From AP-15 sp963737145 (lineage in GTDB: Bacteria; Pseudomonadota; Alphaproteobacteria; ATCC43930; CGMCC-115725): a DNA stretch of 64,000 nt. The stretch spans positions 806,001 to 870,000 of the forward strand of contig CAVTRO010000001.1 of NCBI GenBank assembly GCA_963737145.1. The letters are read 5' to 3'. How positions within the stretch are numbered: position 1 is the stretch's first letter; every line of letters starts with the position of its first letter. Positions 56,489 to 64,000 of this stretch are shown here, piece by piece. A program made the translations under genes and the position numbers. The notes beneath the pieces were generated by a model. It saw only the letters and a program-made list of their open reading frames with translations. It made no database searches and was not told where the DNA came from.

Positions 56489-57721
56489 ATGACCGGGCCC
56501 GAGCTGATTGCTCTGGGACACGCGGCGATCGCCAGGGCGCACGAGCTGATCCTGCTGGGCGGGGCGCTCGGGCTGTTGAGCATCATCGCCGGGCTGATCT
56601 CGCGACGGGTCGGCGCGCCGATGCTGCTCGTCTTTCTCGCGCTCGGCATGCTCGCGGGCGAGGACGGCGTGCTCGGAATTCCCTATGACGACTTCACCTC
56701 GGCCTATCTAATCGGCAGCGTCGCGCTCGCGGTGATCCTGTTCGAGGGCGGCCTCAAGACGCCAGTCTCTATGCTGCGGCTGGCGTTCTGGCCCGCCGCG
56801 GTGCTGGCCACGGTCGGGGTCGCATTGACCGCCGCTATTCTCGGCATCTTTGTCTCGCTGGTCGACGGCCTGCCGCTGGTCGCCGCGCTGCTGGCCGGCT
56901 CCGCCGCCGCGCCGACCGACGCGGCGGCGGTTGCGGTGCTGTTGCGGCGCGCCGGAGCGGCGCTCCCGGAGCGGCTGCTTGCGCTGCTCGAGGTCGAGTT
57001 CGGGCTTAACGACCCGATGTCCGTCTTTCTGACGATCTTGCTGCTGCGCCTCATTGCCGAGCCGGGCGCCGTCGGCACGCGCGAAGCCGTATTGCTGTTC
57101 CTCGAGGAAATGGCCGGTGGCGCGGTGATCGGCCTCGCGGGCGGCTGGGTGCTCGCGCAGCTTCTGAAGCGGCTGGCGGTTGAAGGCTCGCTCGCACCGG
57201 TGCTGGTGCTCACCGGCGGACTTGCCGTGTTCGGCCTAGCTCAGCTGCTCGGCACCAGCGGTTTCCTCGCAACCTACCTCGCCGCGATCGTGACCGGGGC
57301 CTCCCGGCACCGCGCCCGTCAGGAGGTCGAGCACTTCTTCGAAGGGATGGCGTGGCTCGCCCAGATCGTCCTGTTTCTGATGCTGGGGCTCCTGGTGACG
57401 CCGCATGATCTCGTGCCCTATCTGCCGGGCGCGATCATCGGAGCTGCTGTGCTGATCCTGCTGGCGCGCCCGATAGCGGTTTTCGCCTGCCTCATCCCGT
57501 TCGGATTCACGATGCGCGAGACCGCGTTCGCCTCCTGGGTCGGATTGCGTGGGGCGGTGCCGATCTACCTCAGCATCATACCGGGACTCGTCGATCCCGA
57601 CCGCGATAAGCGCCTCTTCGCGAGCATTTTCATCGTGGTAATCGCGTCCCTGATCGTGCAAGGCTGGACCGTCGGACTGTCCGCCCGCTTGCTCGGCTTC
57701 GCGCGCCGGCCGGCGAGCTAA
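56489..57721 (+). CDS. Cation:proton antiporter (CPA1, NhaP-like), short form
   Basis: This is a 410-residue polytopic protein with about 12 helices. ALGMLAGEDGVLGIPYDD, ILFEGGLKTPVSMLR, GSAAAPTDAAAVAVLL and EFGLNDPMSVFLTI match the NhaP2 core, including the ND pair in the ion site. NhaP2 proteins usually carry a cytoplasmic TrkA-C/CorC-type domain of about 160 residues after the membrane part; here the chain stops after WTVGLSARLLGFARR, so that regulatory domain is absent. Confidence 0.85.
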   Translation: MTGPELIALGHAAIARAHELILLGGALGLLSIIAGLISRRVGAPMLLVFLALGMLAGEDGVLGIPYDDFTSAYLIGSVALAVILFEGGLKTPVSMLRLAFWPAAVLATVGVALTAAILGIFVSLVDGLPLVAALLAGSAAAPTDAAAVAVLLRRAGAALPERLLALLEVEFGLNDPMSVFLTILLLRLIAEPGAVGTREAVLLFLEEMAGGAVIGLAGGWVLAQLLKRLAVEGSLAPVLVLTGGLAVFGLAQLLGTSGFLATYLAAIVTGASRHRARQEVEHFFEGMAWLAQIVLFLMLGLLVTPHDLVPYLPGAIIGAAVLILLARPIAVFACLIPFGFTMRETAFASWVGLRGAVPIYLSIIPGLVDPDRDKRLFASIFIVVIASLIVQGWTVGLSARLLGFARRPAS

Positions 57722-58734
57722 GAGGGCCGTTCCCGCTCCGCCATGAAAGCGATTTCGGCCGGCGTCGATTCTCGGCCGAGGATTTCGTTGCGGTGCGGAA
57801 AGCGCCCGAAGAGCTCGATGACCTCGACATAGTGGCGCCCGTAACGACGCAACGAACCGCCGCGATCAGGATTTCGCGGCAGGGCGTTGAAGAGTGCCAG
57901 CGAGCGCCGCTGGTCGGCGATGTTTTCGCTGTGATGAAACGGCATGTAGAAGAACAACCGCCAGGCAGGTGGGACCAGCTGGTCGAAACCGCGTTCAAGC
58001 GCCCGGTCCGCCGCGGCGCGCGCCGCCGCGTCGGTCGCGTAAGCGCGCGGCGACCCGCGAAAGATATTGCGCGGCACTTGGTCGAGCAGCAGCAATAGGG
58101 CAAGGGCCCCCTCGGGCGACGCTTCCCAAGACTGCAGCGTCCCGGCGCCGGCCGCCTCGTAATCGGCGAGAAACTCGCGGCGCAGCGCCGCATCGAATTC
58201 CTCGGTGCTCTTGAACCAGATCTCGCGATGCCGCTCGCGGTCGGGGTCGCCCTCCGGCCCGAACCAGAAATCGAGCAACGATTTCGCCCGGTCGGGCGGC
58301 GGACCCGTGAGCCGCTTGCGAAGAAAAAACTTTGAATGCCCGGGCGGATAATCGTCCAAGGTGGCGAAGACCTGGTATCCGCGCTTCTCGTAAAAAGGGC
58401 GTGCTTCGAAGCTGGTTGTTTCCAAAGTCGCGGCGATGCAACCGCGCTCGACCGCGTAATCCTCGGCGGCCTGCATCAGCCGAGTGCCGTGCCGTCGCCC
58501 GCGCACGGCCGAGGCGACCCAGAGATGCGTGACCTGCAGCCAGCCACCCCAGATATGGCCGAGTAGCCCGCCCAGCCATTCGCCGCTCCGGCTCTTTAAG
58601 AAGAAGCCCACCGGGTACCAGGCCGAAAGGCCAGTTGCGGCGACATTGAAGGAGGCGAGACTCTCGGTCACGAACCGGGTCAACGGCTCGGGCGGAAGCG
58701 GATCGAAGACGATATCGAGTTCTTCCACCGTCAT
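57718..58734 (-). CDS. GNAT acetyltransferase fused to a DUF924 domain
   Basis: Residues 1 to about 145 are a GNAT fold: VTHLWVASAVRGRRHGTRLM is the acetyl-CoA site and ATLETTSFEARPFYEKRGYQ the terminal strand. From about residue 150 begins DUF924: LLDFWFGPEGDPDRERH, WFKSTEEFDAALRREF, LLLLDQVPRNIFRGSPRAY and MPFHHSENIADQRRSLALF, a helical domain usually encoded as a separate protein. The fusion suggests the two parts share a substrate or pathway. ATG 58734 overlaps the stop of the upstream oxidoreductase gene (ATGA). Confidence 0.9.
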   Translation of the reverse strand: MTVEELDIVFDPLPPEPLTRFVTESLASFNVAATGLSAWYPVGFFLKSRSGEWLGGLLGHIWGGWLQVTHLWVASAVRGRRHGTRLMQAAEDYAVERGCIAATLETTSFEARPFYEKRGYQVFATLDDYPPGHSKFFLRKRLTGPPPDRAKSLLDFWFGPEGDPDRERHREIWFKSTEEFDAALRREFLADYEAAGAGTLQSWEASPEGALALLLLLDQVPRNIFRGSPRAYATDAAARAAADRALERGFDQLVPPAWRLFFYMPFHHSENIADQRRSLALFNALPRNPDRGGSLRRYGRHYVEVIELFGRFPHRNEILGRESTPAEIAFMAERERPS

Positions 58735-61632
58735 GCTCCGGCCGAAGCGTGATCGAGGATGCGAACGAGGTGGCGGGCCTCGCGGCCGGCAGCATCGGCG
58801 ATCTGGTGGCGGCAGCTCGTGCCGTTGGCGGCGAGAAGCGCGCCGGGCGGCGCCCCGCGGATCCGCGGCAACGCGCCGAGCTCGCCGATCTTCAACGACA
58901 TCTCGTAATGCTCGGCCTCATAGCCGAACGATCCGGCCATGCCGCAGCAGCTCGAGTTCGAATGTCTCTACGGTGAGGCCGGGGATCAGCTGCAGCGCTC
59001 TCACGGCAGCACCGACTATTCCAAAAGCTTTTTGATGGCAGTGCCCGTGCAGCAATACCCTCCTGCCTTCCATTGCCGTCAATGGCAATGCGAAGCACCC
59101 CGCCGCGCACTCGCTTTCAACGAATTCTTCGAAAAGCTGGGCACGCTCGGCGAGCGCCTTGGTCTGTGCACCCGGCAAGATCGCCGAAAATTCATCGCGC
59201 AATGTCAACAGGCAAGACGGTTCCAACCCGACAATCGGCGTTCCGGCATCGACGTGCGGTGCAAGTGCGTCCGCCATTCGCCGCGCCTCGGCTCTCGCTT
59301 CGTCCACGAGACCCGCCGAAAGAAAAGTCCGTCCGCAACAGAGCGGCCGGCCGCGCGCCGGATCGGGGCTGACGACGCGATAACCGGCCCGCCTCAGCAC
59401 GCGCTCGGCTGCTCGTGCGTTCTCCGGCTCGAAATAACGGTTGAAGGTATCGACCAGCAACACGACCTCGCGCCTGCTCCCGGATGACCTCCCTCGGTAG
59501 GGATGGTTGGACCATTGAGGCAACTTTCGTTGAGCGCTCAATCCGAACCGCTTCTCCCCGAGCCGCGCCAGCAGCGGCAGCCGGTTGCGCAGGTTCATCA
59601 GCGGCGCGATACGCGCGGCGTAGGGTGCATAACGGGGCAGAAACGCGATCAGCCGGTCGCGGGGGGTGAGCGGGTGGCGCTTGCGGTAATGATGCAGGAA
59701 CTCGATCTTCATGCGCGCCATATCGACACCGGTCGGGCATTCGCGCTTGCAGCCCTTGCACGAAATGCAGAGGTCCAGCGTCTCACGCATCTCTTCGGAG
59801 ACGAGCGCCTCGGGCCCGAGCTGCCCGGTCAATGCCAGCCGCAACGTATTGGCGCGGCCGCGCGTCAGGTGCTGCTCGTCGCCGGTCGCCTGGTACGAGG
59901 GGCACATAACGCCGGCATCGCGGGCGCGGCAGGCGCCGTTGTTGTTGCACATCTCAACGGCACCCGCGAAGCCGCCCCATTCCGACCAGTCGAGCGCCGT
60001 TTCGACCGGCAATGGGCGGTAGTCCGGCTTGAAGCGGAAGAGGCTGCGATCGTCCATCTTCGGCGCCCGCACGATCTTGCCCGGGTTGAAGAGACCTTCA
60101 GGGTCGAACGCGTCCTTCACCTCCTCGAAGGCGTGGACCATGCGCGAGCCGAACATCGCCTCGTGAAATTCGGAGCGCACCAAGCCGTCGCCATGCTCGC
60201 CCGAATGCGAGCCCTTGTATTCGCGGACCATGGCGAAGGCCTCTTCGGCGATCGCCCGCATCTTTTTGACCTCGAGCTCCTGCTTCAGGTTTAGCACCGG
60301 CCGGACGTGCAGGCAGCCGACCGAGGCATGCGCGTACCAGGTGCCATAGGTTCCGTGCTTCTCGAATATGCGGGTAAGCCGGTCCGTGTAGTCGGCGAGG
60401 TCCTCAAGCCGCACCGCGCAGTCCTCGAGAAACGAGACCGGCTTCCCGTCGCCCTTCATCGACATCATGATATTGAGCCCGGCAGCGCGAACCTCCCACA
60501 CCGCTTGCTGGAAGCCGGGCTCGATTGCCTCGACGACGGCGTCGGGGCAGCCGAGGTCGCCCATCAATTCGCCGAGCGCCTTGAGTCGCCGCAGGTTTTC
60601 CGCCGGGTCGTCGCCGGCGAATTCGGTCAACAGCAGCGCGGCCGGCTCCCCTTGCACGAAGCGCTCGACCACAGGGCGGAACATCGGGATGTCGCGCGAC
60701 AAATCGATCATCGTGCGGTCGACGAGTTCGACGGCGCTCGGTCCCAGCTCGACGATCTTCCGCGTAGCGGCCATCGCGCCGTAGAAGGTCGGGAAATGGC
60801 AGATGCCGAGGACCCGATGCGCCGGGATCGGCTGCAATTCGAGCTCGATCTCGTTGAAGAAGGCGAGCGTGCCTTCGGAGCCGACGAGCAGCCGCGCCAT
60901 GTTGTGGCCGGTGTCGCTAATGCTGTCGATGTTGTAGCCGCCGACCCTTCGCAGCACATTTGGGAACCGCCGTTCGATCTCCTCGGCCTCGCGCCGGTGC
61001 AAAGCGCGCATGCGGGTCACCAGCTCGCGATAGCGCTCCGGCATCGCGCCGCCATTGGAGTCAGCTGGGAGATTGCCGGGCACCTCGCCGAACCACGCCG
61101 CGGTCCCGTCGGCGAGCAGCGCATCAACGCCGCTCACATTGTGCACCATGTTGCCGTAGCGCAGCGAGCGCGAGCCGCAGCTGTTGTTGGCGGTCATGCC
61201 GCCGATCGTCGCGCGGCTCGCCGTCGACGGATCGACCGGGAAGAACAGCCGGTCCTTGCGCAGCTGCCGGTTGAGCCGGTCGAGCACCACCCCAGGCTCG
61301 ACCCGCGCCCGCCGCGCCTCGACATCGATCGAGATCACCCGGTCGAGATATTTGCTGCAATCGATGACGAGCGCGCGCGCCACCGTCTGCCCGCATTGCG
61401 AAGTGCCGCCGCCGCGCGGCAATACCGGCACCCCCTCCGCGCGCGCAATCGCGATCGCCGCCGCCGCATCCTCGCAGCTCCGGGGCACCACGATCCCCAG
61501 CGGTTCAATCTGGTAGATCGACGCATCGGTCGCGTAGCGCCCACGGCTGAACGCATCGAACAGCACCTCGCCGCGAACCTCGCGCCGCAGGCGGGCTTCC
61601 AGGGTGGGGTCGGATTTGTTGTCGAGCGGCAT
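58731..61632 (-). CDS. FAD/[4Fe-4S] oxidoreductase (D-lactate/glycolate dehydrogenase type), C-terminal frameshift
   Basis: This roughly 965-residue protein starts at ATG 61632 (MPLDNKSDPTLEARL); the open frame reaching 63099 is an antisense shadow. The FAD-binding domain has PRGGGTSQCGQTVARALVID and TIGGMTANNSCGSRSL; GSHSGEHGDGLVRSEF is the substrate/FAD-oxidase region. Ferredoxin-type cluster ligands follow in CISCKGCKRECP, with an earlier CNNNGACRARDAGVMCPS motif. Near the end are two CCG-type motifs: PLCCGRTFLSAG and, in another frame after about 58950, CCGMAGSFGYEAEHYEMS. This combines GlcD-like and GlpC-like parts in one chain. The last 70 residues need one base removed to be in frame. 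Confidence 0.9.
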
Positions 61633-61719
61633 GCGCTTATCAGACGCGGGTCCGCTGACATGCGTCAACCGCCATCGAGATTGAACGACGATCCAAAACC
61701 AGAACCATGGAGCTCCGTC

Positions 61720-62013
61720 ATGATACTTGGCATCCACCCCCTCATCGCGTTGGGCGTGCTTGCTTCCACCGCCGCGACGGATGCGGCCTACGTATTCTTC
61801 AACGCGGCCGTAAGCGGCCGGCGTCGTTTCTGGGCGGCGAACTGGAGCGCCATCTGGTATTTGCTGTCGGCGTTCGCCGTCATCAGCTACACGGAGAACG
61901 CGATCTATGTCCTGTTTGCCGCTACGGGCTCGTGGCTCGGCGCGTTCATGTCCGTAACCTGGCTGCATCGCGGAGCGCTCGGCAAGGCGTCGGCGCGTCA
62001 CAACCCGCCGTGA
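61720..62013 (+). CDS. Small multi-helix membrane protein of unknown function
   Basis: This 97-residue protein, MILGIHPLIALGVLASTAAT onward, has about three hydrophobic helices (IHPLIALGVLA, FWAANWSAIWYLLSAFAVIS, AIYVLFAATGSWLGAFM). The intervening polar stretch includes NAAVSGRRRF. I do not recognise a family. It diverges from the FAD/Fe-S oxidoreductase across 87 bp. The longer frame upstream is antisense to that gene. Confidence 0.7.
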   Translation: MILGIHPLIALGVLASTAATDAAYVFFNAAVSGRRRFWAANWSAIWYLLSAFAVISYTENAIYVLFAATGSWLGAFMSVTWLHRGALGKASARHNPP

Positions 62014-62106
62014 GGGCAAAAAGCCGTTCTCGTGGTTTTGGTCCACCCGAGGTTCGGCTCGATATGATAAACTCTCGGCAGTGCGGTCGGAGTGAGGAGG
62101 ACGAAA

Positions 62107-63246
62107 ATGGCGGATCGGCTGATCTCGTGCGACGACCATATGGATCTGGGGCAATTGCCCGCGGATTTGTGGCTGACCCGGCTGCCGGCCGCATTGCGCG
62201 ACCGGGCGCCGCGCATCGAGGAGCGCGACGGCCAGGCGGTGTGGATCTGCGACGGCAAGGTGTGGGGCAGCTGGGGCGGTCAGAAGCCGGCCAACGGCAA
62301 CGCACGCTCGGTCAAGCCGATCTACAACGCGTTCGATCGCGGCGGCATCTACGATCAGAGCGAAAGGCGCCCGGCCGTCGCCGAATTGCGCCTTGAAGAC
62401 ATGGACCGCGACGGGGTCGAGGCTCAGGTCATCTTCGGCCCGATCTTCCAGATCTCGACCGACGACCCGGTGCTGCGTGTCGCTTGCTACCAAGTCTACA
62501 ACGACTGGCTCCTCGACTTCTGCAAGGCGGCGCCGGACCGGTTGATCGGCGTGCCGATGCTGCCGGAAACTCCGGAGACGGCGCTCGCCGAATTGCAGCG
62601 GCTGATCGCCAAGGGCGGCGTGCGCCAGGTCAATCTGATGATCGCGCAGATCAAGCCGCAGCTCGATGATCCGAGCTGGGAACCGCTGTGGCAGGCGCTG
62701 GAGGAGAGCGGCATCGTCCTGTCCTGGCACATCACGGTGTTCCTGCCGGTGCCGGGCAGTCGCGCCGCTGGCAAGGCCGCCAGCGTGTTCGAGAACACCA
62801 AGGGCTTCCTCAACAATTTCCTCGAGCCGTTCGTCGACCTGTTCGCCTGGGGCATCCTGGAGCGCCATCCGCGGTTGAAGATGGTCATGGCCGAGGCCGG
62901 CACCGGCTGGCTGCCGTGGCTGGTGCAGGAACTCGATTACCGCCATTGGCGGCTGTGGGAAGCCAAGGAGTTCTGGGCCGACAAGGGCGGCGCGAAGCTC
63001 GAAACCAAGCCCAGCGAACTCTTCAAGCGGCAGATCTACGCGACATTCCAGGAAGACGCCGCGGCAATGTCGCTGATCCCGTTCTTTGGCGACGGGCACC
63101 TCTTATGGGCATCGGACTACCCGCATCCCGACAGCGTCTGGCCGAATTCGCGCGCCGCGATCGAGCGCCAAATGAAAGACCTGTCGCCCGAAATGCGCCG
63201 CAAGCTGACCCGAGGCAACGCCGCGAAGCTCTACGGGCTCGCCTAA
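62107..63246 (+). CDS. Amidohydrolase-family metal-dependent hydrolase
   Basis: This 379-residue TIM-barrel protein belongs to the amidohydrolase_2 group that includes decarboxylases and hydrolases of aromatic or acidic compounds. LISCDDHMDLGQLP supplies the first metal ligands, SWHITVFLP the central His, KMVMAEAGTGWLPWLV the next, and ASDYPHPDSVWP the catalytic Asp. ATG 62107 is chosen over 62092. The substrate cannot be told. Confidence 0.85.
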   Translation: MADRLISCDDHMDLGQLPADLWLTRLPAALRDRAPRIEERDGQAVWICDGKVWGSWGGQKPANGNARSVKPIYNAFDRGGIYDQSERRPAVAELRLEDMDRDGVEAQVIFGPIFQISTDDPVLRVACYQVYNDWLLDFCKAAPDRLIGVPMLPETPETALAELQRLIAKGGVRQVNLMIAQIKPQLDDPSWEPLWQALEESGIVLSWHITVFLPVPGSRAAGKAASVFENTKGFLNNFLEPFVDLFAWGILERHPRLKMVMAEAGTGWLPWLVQELDYRHWRLWEAKEFWADKGGAKLETKPSELFKRQIYATFQEDAAAMSLIPFFGDGHLLWASDYPHPDSVWPNSRAAIERQMKDLSPEMRRKLTRGNAAKLYGLA

Positions 63247-63275
63247 GCTCAGAGCGCGGATCAGCGTCGGTGCGA

Positions 63276-63383
63276 CCTTCGAGACGCCGCCTCACGGCGG
63301 CTCCTCAGTATGAGGGCATTTTCGAGCGCGATGACGGGCTCACCTCATGCTGAGGAGCGCCTGAAAGGCGCGTCTCGAAGCAC
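63276..63383. repeat. Palindromic repeat, copy 2
   Basis: The arms CTTCGAGACGC and GCGTCTCGAAG are identical to copy 1 (46442-46548), as is CCTCATGCTGAGGAGCGCC in the right half; the centre differs and is less AT-rich. It lies between the amidohydrolase and cupin genes. Confidence 0.85.
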
Positions 63384-63454
63384 GCGAGGCAGCAGTGCAG
63401 GCCGCTTTTCTCAAAACTCTCAGGATGCGGTAAGGATTGCGAGCGGTAGCGCCG

Positions 63455-63844
63455 ATGGGCTTCGAGACCCAGCAGCTTAGTAGAGAGCCGGATGCCATTG
63501 CGCCCGACGGATCGGAGGTCCGCGTGCTGTGTCAGGGCTCCCGCGGCGGTCTCGCCGTCTTTTCGCTTCCGCCGAACACGGTGTCGAAAGCCGTCGCCCA
63601 TCGCACGGTTGAGGAGGTCTGGTACATCATCTCGGGAAATGGGCGCATGTGGCGCGAGTTCGGCGAACAGGAGGAAATCGTCGAATTGGCTCCAGGCGTG
63701 TCTCTGACGATACCGACTGGAACGCATTTTCAATTCCGCTGCAACGGCCCCGAGCCGCTCACCATAATCGGCACAACGATGCCGCCCTGGCCCGGCGAAA
63801 GCGAAGCCTACTTTGTCGAAGGAACCTGGCCGCCCACGCTGTAA
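63455..63844 (+). CDS. Cupin-domain protein
   Basis: This single-domain cupin has about 129 residues. The start is ATG 63455 (MGFETQQLSREPDAIAPDGS); GTG 63437 is an alternative. Motif 1 is AHRTVEEVWYIISGNGRM, with one His and the Glu, and the second motif region is LTIPTGTHFQFRCNGPEPL, with the other His. The usual second His of motif 1 is replaced by Thr. The function is unknown; it could be a small sugar- or metabolite-binding enzyme. Confidence 0.85.
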   Translation: MGFETQQLSREPDAIAPDGSEVRVLCQGSRGGLAVFSLPPNTVSKAVAHRTVEEVWYIISGNGRMWREFGEQEEIVELAPGVSLTIPTGTHFQFRCNGPEPLTIIGTTMPPWPGESEAYFVEGTWPPTL

Positions 63845-64000
63845 CCGGACCGGCGAGACCATCCGATGCGAATCGCAAGACAGGCACGAGCCGGCCCATC
63901 AGCTTCAACACAAGCTCTCGAGACCCATATAGCGGTATCGCCGTCGCGTTTTCCGCCGTCGGAGCCGGTCATAATCGGACGGCAGCCCGAGCCCTGCGGG
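63845..64000. other. Right edge without a callable gene
   Basis: I see no reading frame, hairpin or repeat here that supports an annotation. A gene may begin beyond the edge. Confidence 0.4.

Noticed and set aside
60307..61719. Plus-strand frame leading into the small membrane protein
   Set aside because: Antisense to the oxidoreductase; only the part from 61720 has membrane-protein character.
61633..63099. N-terminal extension of the FAD/Fe-S oxidoreductase frame
   Set aside because: Antisense to the amidohydrolase and lacking homology; the family starts near MPLDNKS.

Overview
The window is GC-rich, gene-dense DNA from what looks like an alphaproteobacterium. The clues are codon use, a fused transaldolase/glucose-6-phosphate isomerase inside a pentose-phosphate operon, an xps-like type II secretion locus, and two copies of a CTTCGAGACGC...GCGTCTCGAAG palindromic repeat of a kind I associate with Bradyrhizobium/Rhodopseudomonas relatives (from memory, not searched). 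I cannot place it below class level. I found no rRNA, tRNA, CRISPR array or intact insertion sequence. No gap exceeds about 300 bp.

Layout. (1) 1-1788: the 3' end of a family-4 glycosyltransferase and an exported lytic-transglycosylase-like protein. (2) 2057-3799: a 581-aa exported protein closed by a strong hairpin terminator. (3) 3964-14345: a type II secretion system in the order K-L-M-N(C-like)-D-E-F-G-H-I on the + strand, with gspJ inverted at the end. (4) 14481-27588: a surface-glycan-like locus with a radical SAM protein carrying an N-terminal SPASM-like segment, three methyltransferases, two glycosyltransferases, a Wzm/Wzt-type ABC exporter and an asparagine synthetase. One radical SAM protein and one methyltransferase share the same roughly 55-residue module. 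(5) 27.7-36.8 kb: DUF1328 protein, XRE regulator, alpha/beta hydrolase, EAL phosphodiesterase, M20 peptidase, an extradiol-dioxygenase/Rieske-oxygenase pair, hemC and an ion transporter. (6) 36.9-48.7 kb: uvrD, an RskA-like protein, then tkt, tal-pgi, zwf, rpe, pgl, rpiA. (7) 48.7-64 kb: two paralogous small exported proteins, folD, threonine synthase, a baeRF-like protein, acetyltransferases, a beta-propeller protein, a cation/proton antiporter, a GNAT-DUF924 fusion coupled to a large FAD/Fe-S oxidoreductase, an amidohydrolase and a cupin.

How it fits together. The exported protein, the transglycosylase and the secretion system form a plausible secretion unit lying inside or beside a glycan locus; the truncated glycosyltransferase at the left edge and the one at 19.5-21 kb are clearly related. 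The minus-strand block methyltransferase > Wzm > Wzt > glycosyltransferase has ATGA-type overlaps and reads as one operon for making and exporting a glycan. The tkt-to-rpiA run supplies NADPH and pentoses; a 6-phosphogluconate dehydrogenase gene is missing from it.

Caution. About a third of the genes, including housekeeping ones (hemC, rpiA, pgl, tal-pgi), are broken by small indels. Most are single extra bases and several sit in homopolymers. I read these as probable sequencing or assembly errors, so I give such genes as full spans and mark the shift sites. The left edge cuts a gene, and 63845-64000 holds nothing I can call.
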